A DNA stretch of 64,000 nucleotides, from assembly GCF_010669145.1 (NCBI RefSeq), contig NZ_CP048632.1:3058501-3122500 (forward strand). The letters are read 5' to 3'. Positions 58,352 to 64,000 of this stretch are shown here, one piece after another. The number at the start of each line of letters is the position of its first letter. The first letter of the stretch is position 1. The stretch comes from Rhizobium oryzihabitans. Its GTDB lineage: Bacteria; Pseudomonadota; Alphaproteobacteria; Rhizobiales; Rhizobiaceae. The notes beneath the pieces were generated by a model. The model saw only the letters and a list, made by a program, of their open reading frames with translations, had not been told where the DNA came from and did no database searches. The position numbers and the translations under genes were made by a program.

Positions 58352-59502
58352 ATGCGGGTCTGGAAACAGGTGGGTGTCAGTCTTGCCGTGGTGGGAACAG
58401 GGCTCTGTCTCTGGGGCTTTTATTCGCCCGAAGCCCGCAATGTGCTGGCCAGCATCGGGATCGGCAAAACGCCTGCCGGCGCCGTTGAGGTTGCCGCCGC
58501 GACGCCCGGTTCCGGCCAGAATGCCGGCGGCGGACGTCGTAACGACAATGCGACGCTGATCGTGACCGCTCCCGTCAAGAAGGGCACGGTTAATGACAGG
58601 CTGAACGCCATCGGTAATGGTGAGGCGATCCAGTCCGTCGTCGTCATGCCGCAGACATCAGGCACGCTTTCGGAAATCCGTATTTCCTCCGGCGCGCGCG
58701 TCGTGAAGGGGCAGGTGCTCGCAAGGCTCGACGACGAGGAGCAGGTGATCGAGCGGGACAAGGCGCAGGTCGCGCTGCGCAGCGCCGTTGAAAAATCCAG
58801 TTCCTACAAGAACCTGAAATCCGTTTCCCGCCTTGATGTGCTGGATGCGGAGATTGCCGAGGAAGCGGCAAAGCTTGCGCTGAGCACCGCCGAGCTGAAC
58901 CTCAAGCGCCGCGATATCGTTGCCCCGATCGAGGGTGTGGCCGGTATCGTCGCTGCCAATATCGGTGACAATGTCACCACGCAATCAACCATCGTCAGCA
59001 TTGACGACCGTTCGGAAATTCTGGTCAACTTCTGGGCGCCGGAACGGTTCGCAACCGCGATCACGGTTGGAATGCCGGTGGAAGCCACCTCGATTTCCCG
59101 CCCGGCGAGACGTTCCACGGCGAGGTCGAGGCTGTCGACAACCGCGTTGATCAGGCGAGCCGCACGATCCGCATCCGGGCGCGGCTCGGCAACGACAAGG
59201 ATGAGTTGCGCGCCGGCATGTCCTTCGGCGTCACCATGCGTTTTGCCGGTGAGACCTATGCTTCCGTCGATCCGCTTGCCGTGCAATGGGATGCCGAGGG
59301 CTCCTATGTCTGGCGCGTGACCGACAAGAAATCCGGCAAGGTGCGCGTGCAGATCGTGCAGCGCAATCCCGACGCCGTTCTCTTGAAAGCAGAGCTGGCG
59401 GAAGGCGACCTCGTCGTGACCGAGGGACTGCAGCGGGTGCGTGAAGGCGGCGCGGTGCGCGTTGCCAACCAGCCGAAGCCCGAGGAGGTCGCCAGCCAAT
59501 GA
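58352..59502 (+). pseudogene. RND efflux periplasmic adaptor, frame broken by one missing base
   Basis: Starts at ATG 58352 (SD CGGAGAAAT) with an N-terminal helix MRVWKQVGVSLAVVGTGLCL. The lipoyl-like domain is VVVMPQTSGTLSEIRISSGA, then the hairpin coiled coil. At about 59101-59103 the frame shifts. Adding a C restores PGETFHGEVEAVDNRVDQASRTIRIRARLG and a stop at 59502, giving a normal 383-residue adaptor. As read the frame ends at 59320 and a new one starts at 59206. The pump gene begins in the stop (ATGA), so the pair is one operon. The break is probably a base-call loss. Confidence 0.85.
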
Positions 59503-62500
59503 CGACGCAGTCGCCTCCGCCTAAGGATTCCAAGCTCGCCTTTACCGCATTGTTCGTTCGCCGCCCCATTCTGGCGGCGGTTATCAATACGCTGCTCGTC
59601 GTTGCCGGCCTTGCCGCGCTGGTCGGCGTGGAAGTGCGCGAGTTGCCTGACGTGGACAGGCCGACCATCAGCGTCAGGACGACCTATGAGGGGGCGGCGC
59701 CGGAAACCATCGATCAGGAAGTGACGCAGACGATTGAGGGTGCGGTGGCGCGCGTCAGCGGCGTCAAATCCATCTCCTCCAACTCGCAGTTCGGCACCAG
59801 CCGCGTAACGCTGGAATTCGGCGACAATGTCGATCTGGCCGTTGCCGCAAACGATGTGCGCGATGCCATTGGCCGCGTCACCAACCAGCTGCCCGATGAC
59901 GCCGACGAGCCGCAGATCATCAAGGCGGATTCCGACAGCCAGCCGATCATGCGTCTTGCCGTCACATCCTCCACGCTCAGCATGGAAGATCTGACCAAGC
60001 TCGTGGATGACGAGGTGATCGACCGTCTGGCCGCCGTCGATGGCGTGGCCGACGTTGAGCTTTACGGCGACCAGGAAAAGGTTTTCCGCGTCGATCTCAA
60101 CCAGGCCGCGCTCGCCAGCCGTGGCCTGACCGTGACCGATGTTTCCAATGCGCTTGCAAGCGCTGCCCTCGACGTGCCGGCGGGATCGCTGAAAAGTGCT
60201 ACGCAGGATATCGTCGTGCGCGCCACCGCCAGCCTGACGAAGCCGGAGGATTTTTCCAACCTTCTCATCAAGGACAATATCCGCCTGCGTGACGTTGCAA
60301 CCGTCATGCTGGGCGCGGACGACGAATCCACCTCGCTGCGCTCCAACGGCGTGCAGGGTGTCGGTCTCGGTGTCATCCGGCAGGCGCAGTCGAACACGCT
60401 CAACATCTCCACCGGCGTGAAGGCCGCTGTGGCCGCCATGTCGGCCAACCTGCCGGAAGGCACGCGCATCGTCGTGACCAGTGACGATGCCGTCTTCATC
60501 GAAGGCGCGCTACACGAGGTCGAGCTGGCGCTCGGTCTCTCGGCGATCATCGTCGTCGTGGTGCTTTATCTGTTCCTGCGCGACTGGCGGGCGACCCTCA
60601 TTCCCGCGATCACCATGCCGGTGGCGCTTATCGGCACCATCGTCGCAATCTATATGGTGGGCTTCTCGGTCAATATCCTGACGCTGCTCGCCATTGTTCT
60701 CGCCACGGGTCTCGTGGTCGATGATGCGATCGTGGTGCTGGAAAACATCGTGCGCCGCCGCGCGGAAGGCATGGGGCCGCGCGCCGCCGCCGTTCTCGGC
60801 ACACAGGAAGTGTTCTTCGCCGTTATCGCAACGACGGCGACGCTTGCCGCCGTGTTCATTCCGCTCTCCTTCCTGCCGGGCCAGCTTGGCGGCCTGTTCC
60901 GCGAGTTCGGTTTCGTGCTCGCCTTCGCCGTTGGCCTGTCCTCCGTCGTGGCGCTGACGCTCTGCCCGATGCTTGCCTCGCGCATGCTGAAGGAGGGGCT
61001 GAAAGAGCCGACGGGGCCGCTCGCATGGTTCGGCAATGTCTTTGCCTCCACCTACAAGTCGACCCTTTCCGCCTGCCTCAATAATCCTCTGATCGTCATC
61101 GTCGTGGCGCTGATTTTCTCAGGCCTGTCGTGGATCGCCTTCGGCATGATCCAGAACGAGCTGACGCCGCGCGAGGACCGCGCTTCGATCATGATGCGGG
61201 TCACCGCGCCGCAAGGCGTCAGCCTCGAATATACCCGCGACCAGCTGCAGCGGATCGAGGAAAACCTCCAGCCGCTGCGTGACAGCGGTGAAATCCGCAA
61301 TATCTACTCCATCACCGGCATGAACGGCTCTTCCAATACCGGTTTCATGGTGCTGACGCTCGCCCCCTGGGCCGATCGCGAACGCACGCAGAACCAGATT
61401 GCCGCCGATGTCACCTCCGCCGCCAACAAGGTGCCGGCGCTGCGGGGCAATGCGATGCAGCCGAACAGTCTGCGCATTCGCGGTGCCGGCAACGGGCTGC
61501 AGATGGCGATGGTCGGCAGCAACTATCAGGCACTGACTGCCGCGACGCAGAAATTGCTGCTTTCCATGGAGGAAAGCGGCCTGTTCGACACGCCGCGTTT
61601 CGACAATGAGCCCAACCAGGCGCAGCTGTCTGTTTCCATAGACCGCGAGCGCGCTTCCGATCTCGGCATCGATATCACCGGTCTGTCGCGCGCCATGCAA
61701 TCGCTTCTGGAAGGGCGCTCGATTGTCGACGTCTTCGTGGATGGTGATGCGATCCCCGTCCGGTTGCTGTCCTCCACTCGGCCGATCAACGATCCGACCG
61801 ATCTTGAGAACGTCTTCCTGAAAACGGGCGACGGCAAGATCGTGCCGATGTCCGTTATCGCCACGCTCAAGGAGAATGCGGTTGCGCCGCAGTTGAACCG
61901 CGAACAGCAGCTTCCCTCTGTCGGCTTTACCGCTAATCTCAAGGAGGGCGTTTCGCTCGGCGAGGCGCTGCAGAAGGTGAATGAGCTTTCGCAATCCGTG
62001 CTGCCGGCCGGCGCCCGCCTGCTGCCGCTCGGCGAGGCGGCGACGCTCGAGGAAAATTCGAGCGGCATGCTGCTGACCTTCGGTTTCGCCATCGCCATCA
62101 TCTTCCTCGTGCTGGCCGCGCAGTTCGAAAGCGTGCTGAGCTCGGTCATCATCATGTCGACGGTGCCGCTTGGTCTTGCCTGCGCCGTCATCGCGCTGCT
62201 TGTCACCGGATCGAGCCTCAACGTCTACAGCCAGATCGGCCTTGTGCTTCTCGTCGGCGTGATGGCGAAGAACGGCATTCTCATCGTCGAATTCGCCAAT
62301 CATCTGCGCGATCAGGGTGCTACCGTGCGCGAAGCCATCGAAAAGGCGACGAGCATTCGCCTGCGCCCCGTGATGATGACGATGATCGCGACCATTCTCG
62401 GCGGCGTTCCGCTGGTATTGGCGCAGGGTGCTGGCGCGGAAGCACGCATCGCACTCGGCTGGGTCATTGTCGGCGGTCTCGGCTTTGCGACGCTGGTGAC

Positions 62501-62648
62501 GCTCTACATCACCCCGGTCTCCTATCTCCTGATCGCCCGTTTCGCCAAGCCGCAGGCGGATGAGGAAATCCGCCTCCACCGTGAACTGGAGCTTGCCGCG
62601 CGCCGCAAGGCGTTGGAAGAGGACAAGCAGCTGCTGGCGGCGGAATAA
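59499..62648 (+). CDS. RND efflux pump inner-membrane component (HAE1 family)
   Basis: 1049 residues, the full AcrB-like length, twelve membrane helices. The proton-relay aspartates sit at Asp408-Asp409 in GLVVDDAIVVLENIVRR, close to AcrB Asp407-408. Also present are GLGVIRQAQSNTLNISTGVKAA, TPREDRASIMMRVTAPQG and VGVMAKNGILIVEFAN. Exports drugs, dyes or lipids; specificity undetermined. The start codon overlaps the adaptor stop. No outer-membrane TolC partner is encoded in the window. Confidence 0.93.
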   Translation: MTTQSPPPKDSKLAFTALFVRRPILAAVINTLLVVAGLAALVGVEVRELPDVDRPTISVRTTYEGAAPETIDQEVTQTIEGAVARVSGVKSISSNSQFGTSRVTLEFGDNVDLAVAANDVRDAIGRVTNQLPDDADEPQIIKADSDSQPIMRLAVTSSTLSMEDLTKLVDDEVIDRLAAVDGVADVELYGDQEKVFRVDLNQAALASRGLTVTDVSNALASAALDVPAGSLKSATQDIVVRATASLTKPEDFSNLLIKDNIRLRDVATVMLGADDESTSLRSNGVQGVGLGVIRQAQSNTLNISTGVKAAVAAMSANLPEGTRIVVTSDDAVFIEGALHEVELALGLSAIIVVVVLYLFLRDWRATLIPAITMPVALIGTIVAIYMVGFSVNILTLLAIVLATGLVVDDAIVVLENIVRRRAEGMGPRAAAVLGTQEVFFAVIATTATLAAVFIPLSFLPGQLGGLFREFGFVLAFAVGLSSVVALTLCPMLASRMLKEGLKEPTGPLAWFGNVFASTYKSTLSACLNNPLIVIVVALIFSGLSWIAFGMIQNELTPREDRASIMMRVTAPQGVSLEYTRDQLQRIEENLQPLRDSGEIRNIYSITGMNGSSNTGFMVLTLAPWADRERTQNQIAADVTSAANKVPALRGNAMQPNSLRIRGAGNGLQMAMVGSNYQALTAATQKLLLSMEESGLFDTPRFDNEPNQAQLSVSIDRERASDLGIDITGLSRAMQSLLEGRSIVDVFVDGDAIPVRLLSSTRPINDPTDLENVFLKTGDGKIVPMSVIATLKENAVAPQLNREQQLPSVGFTANLKEGVSLGEALQKVNELSQSVLPAGARLLPLGEAATLEENSSGMLLTFGFAIAIIFLVLAAQFESVLSSVIIMSTVPLGLACAVIALLVTGSSLNVYSQIGLVLLVGVMAKNGILIVEFANHLRDQGATVREAIEKATSIRLRPVMMTMIATILGGVPLVLAQGAGAEARIALGWVIVGGLGFATLVTLYITPVSYLLIARFAKPQADEEIRLHRELELAARRKALEEDKQLLAAE

Positions 62649-62656
62649 AAACTGCT

Positions 62657-62677
62657 GCGCCAAACGCTGTTTGGCGC
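62657..62677 (+). terminator. Hairpin after the RND pump gene
   Basis: GCGCCAAAC and GTTTGGCGC form a perfect 9-bp stem with a 3-base loop, 9 bases after the RND stop. No T run follows, so it may be a weak terminator or an mRNA end stabiliser. Confidence 0.45.
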
Positions 62678-62780
62678 GCCCGCGATGCTGGACAAAGCGT
62701 TAACCTTATCCCATACCACGCAACGGAATTTCGTAACGGGTCGAGTCCGTTACGGCGGTATCTTGCGGTGGAGATGGACG

Positions 62781-64000
62781 ATGGCGCTGAAAGATGTGGT
62801 GGCGGGAAAACGCAACGAAGAGGGCATCGCCTCTGCGCTGGCGGTGCTGAAGCAGCAGCTGGGCGACAAGCTCCAGACCGGCCAGGCTTTTCGTGAGCAG
62901 CATGGCCACACCACCACCTATCTCACCTTGCAGGCGCCTGACGGCGTCGTCTTTGCCGAAAGCTCAGACGATGTGAAAGCCGTGGTGAAGGCCTGCGCGC
63001 ACTATAAGGTGCCGGTCATTCCCTTCGGTACGGGCTCATCGCTGGAAGGGCAGGTCAATGCGCCCAGTGGCGGAATCTGCATCGATTTCAGCCGGATGAA
63101 TCGTATCCTTCAGGTGAATGCCGAAGATCTGGATGTGACGGTGGAACCGGGTGTCACACGCGAAGACCTCAACGTCTATCTGCGCGATACCGGCCTGTTC
63201 TTTCCGATCGATCCGGGCGCTAACGCGTCCATCGGCGGCATGGCTTCCACGCGTGCTTCCGGCACCAATGCCGTGCGTTATGGCACGATGAAGGACAATG
63301 TTCTGGCCGTCACCGCTGTTGTCGCCAATGGCGAGGAAATCCGCACTGCGCGCCGTGCCCGCAAGTCGTCCGCCGGTTACGATCTGACGCGGCTATTCGT
63401 CGGCGCTGAGGGCACGCTCGGGGTTTTGACCTCGGTCACGCTGCGGCTGCAGGGAATTCCGGAAAAGATCGCCGGTGGCGTCTGCACCTTCGACAGCATC
63501 AAGGCGGCCTGCGATGCCGTCATCATGACGATCCAGATGGGTGTTCCGGTTGCCCGCATCGAATTGCTTGATGAGGTGCAGGTGCGCGCCTGCAACGTCT
63601 ATTCCGGCCTGAATTACGCTGAAAAGCCGACGCTGTTTGTGGAGTTCCACGGCACCGAGGAGACAGCGGCGCTGCAATCGCAGCAGTTTGCCGAGATCGC
63701 TGCCGAATGCGGCAGTGTCGATTTCCGCTGGACCAGCGATGCGGCAGAACGCAACAAGCTCTGGAAAGCGCGTCATGACGCCTATTGGGCATCGCGGGCG
63801 CTTGCCCCCCACCTCGACGGACTTTCCACCGATGTCTGCGTGCCGATTTCGCGGCTGGCGGACTGCGTGGTGGAAACCCAGCAGGATATTGCGGAAAACG
63901 GCTTTCTGGCACCGATCGTCGGCCATGCGGGCGACGGCAATTTCCATGTGCTCATCCTGTTCGATGGCAAGGATGCCGAAAGCGTTTCGAAAACCGAAGC
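62781..64000 (+). CDS. FAD-binding oxidoreductase, GlcD/D-lactate dehydrogenase-like, 3' end outside window
   Basis: 406 residues present; it continues beyond the right edge. VIPFGTGSSLEGQ near 80 and DPGANASIGGMASTRASGTNAVRYGTMKDNVL are the FAD-binding PP-loop of the vanillyl-alcohol oxidase superfamily. SAGYDLTRLFVGAEGTLGVLT is the GlcD/LDHD core, and GHAGDGNFHVLILFD is the C-terminal catalytic motif. Likely oxidises a 2-hydroxy acid such as D-lactate or glycolate. ATG 62781 follows GGTGGAGATGG. Confidence 0.87.
   Translation, partial: MALKDVVAGKRNEEGIASALAVLKQQLGDKLQTGQAFREQHGHTTTYLTLQAPDGVVFAESSDDVKAVVKACAHYKVPVIPFGTGSSLEGQVNAPSGGICIDFSRMNRILQVNAEDLDVTVEPGVTREDLNVYLRDTGLFFPIDPGANASIGGMASTRASGTNAVRYGTMKDNVLAVTAVVANGEEIRTARRARKSSAGYDLTRLFVGAEGTLGVLTSVTLRLQGIPEKIAGGVCTFDSIKAACDAVIMTIQMGVPVARIELLDEVQVRACNVYSGLNYAEKPTLFVEFHGTEETAALQSQQFAEIAAECGSVDFRWTSDAAERNKLWKARHDAYWASRALAPHLDGLSTDVCVPISRLADCVVETQQDIAENGFLAPIVGHAGDGNFHVLILFDGKDAESVSKTE

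Overview
The window is chromosomal core DNA of an alphaproteobacterium of the Rhizobiaceae, most likely Agrobacterium or a close Rhizobium. This rests on the gene content and protein character: long-linker FtsZ, PPi-type phosphofructokinase, BtaA, CreA, DUF1127 and MucR/CtrA-type intergenic AT motifs. It also rests on high GC with chains of 4-bp ATGA overlaps, and on three palindromic intergenic repeats of the RIME-like type. No phage, insertion sequence, integrase, CRISPR array or tRNA was seen.

Layout. 1-6.7 kb: 3' part missing of betaine-lipid gene btaA (minus), a lytic-transglycosylase lipoprotein, a LysE exporter and a PPi-phosphofructokinase (all minus). These are followed on the plus strand by a DjlA-like co-chaperone, AmpD amidase and a small lytic transglycosylase whose frame is broken. 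6.8-9.3 kb: two tandem paralogous FAD oxidoreductases. 9.3-9.7 kb: RNase P RNA. 9.9-24.1 kb: the division and cell wall (dcw) cluster mraZ-rsmH-ftsL-ftsI-murE-murF-mraY-murD-ftsW-murG-murC-murB. 24.2-26.4 kb: a GGDEF protein and a convergent MFS transporter split the cluster. 27-38.9 kb: it resumes as ddl-ftsQ-ftsA-ftsZ, terminator, lpxC, terminator, bamD-recN, then ligA after a convergent LysE gene. 39-55 kb: ordinary housekeeping and accessory genes, including a kinase-like APH protein, GNAT, EamA/LysR pair, exonuclease, CreA, orphan CheW, SCO1, prmA, DUF1127, aminopeptidase P, AzlCD, pncA, a DUF2778 L,D-transpeptidase-like protein, a paired YdcZ transporter and a GT25 transferase. 55-64 kb: uvrD, AhpD-like protein, an RND efflux adaptor and pump, and the start of a GlcD/D-lactate dehydrogenase-type flavoprotein.

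How the genes work together. The central 24 kb makes lipid II in order of the pathway (MurE-F, MraY, MurD, MurG, MurC, MurB, Ddl) and the septal machine (FtsL, I, W, Q, A, Z). AmpD and two lytic transglycosylases, and perhaps the DUF2778 protein, remodel or recycle the same wall. LpxC and BamD serve the outer membrane. MraZ probably controls the first operon through four TGGG repeats spaced exactly 10 bp. A 29-bp AT-rich element is shared by the promoter regions of the two halves of the cluster and could couple them.

The most notable technical observation is that three genes (a lytic transglycosylase, the essential murE and the RND adaptor) each lose their frame by one missing base in a G or C run, while both sides of each break encode intact conserved protein. 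This is more consistent with homopolymer base-call errors than with three independent pseudogenes. I see no clear undescribed system. The best leads are the shared promoter element, the DUF2778 protein, the tandem oxidoreductases and the repeats.
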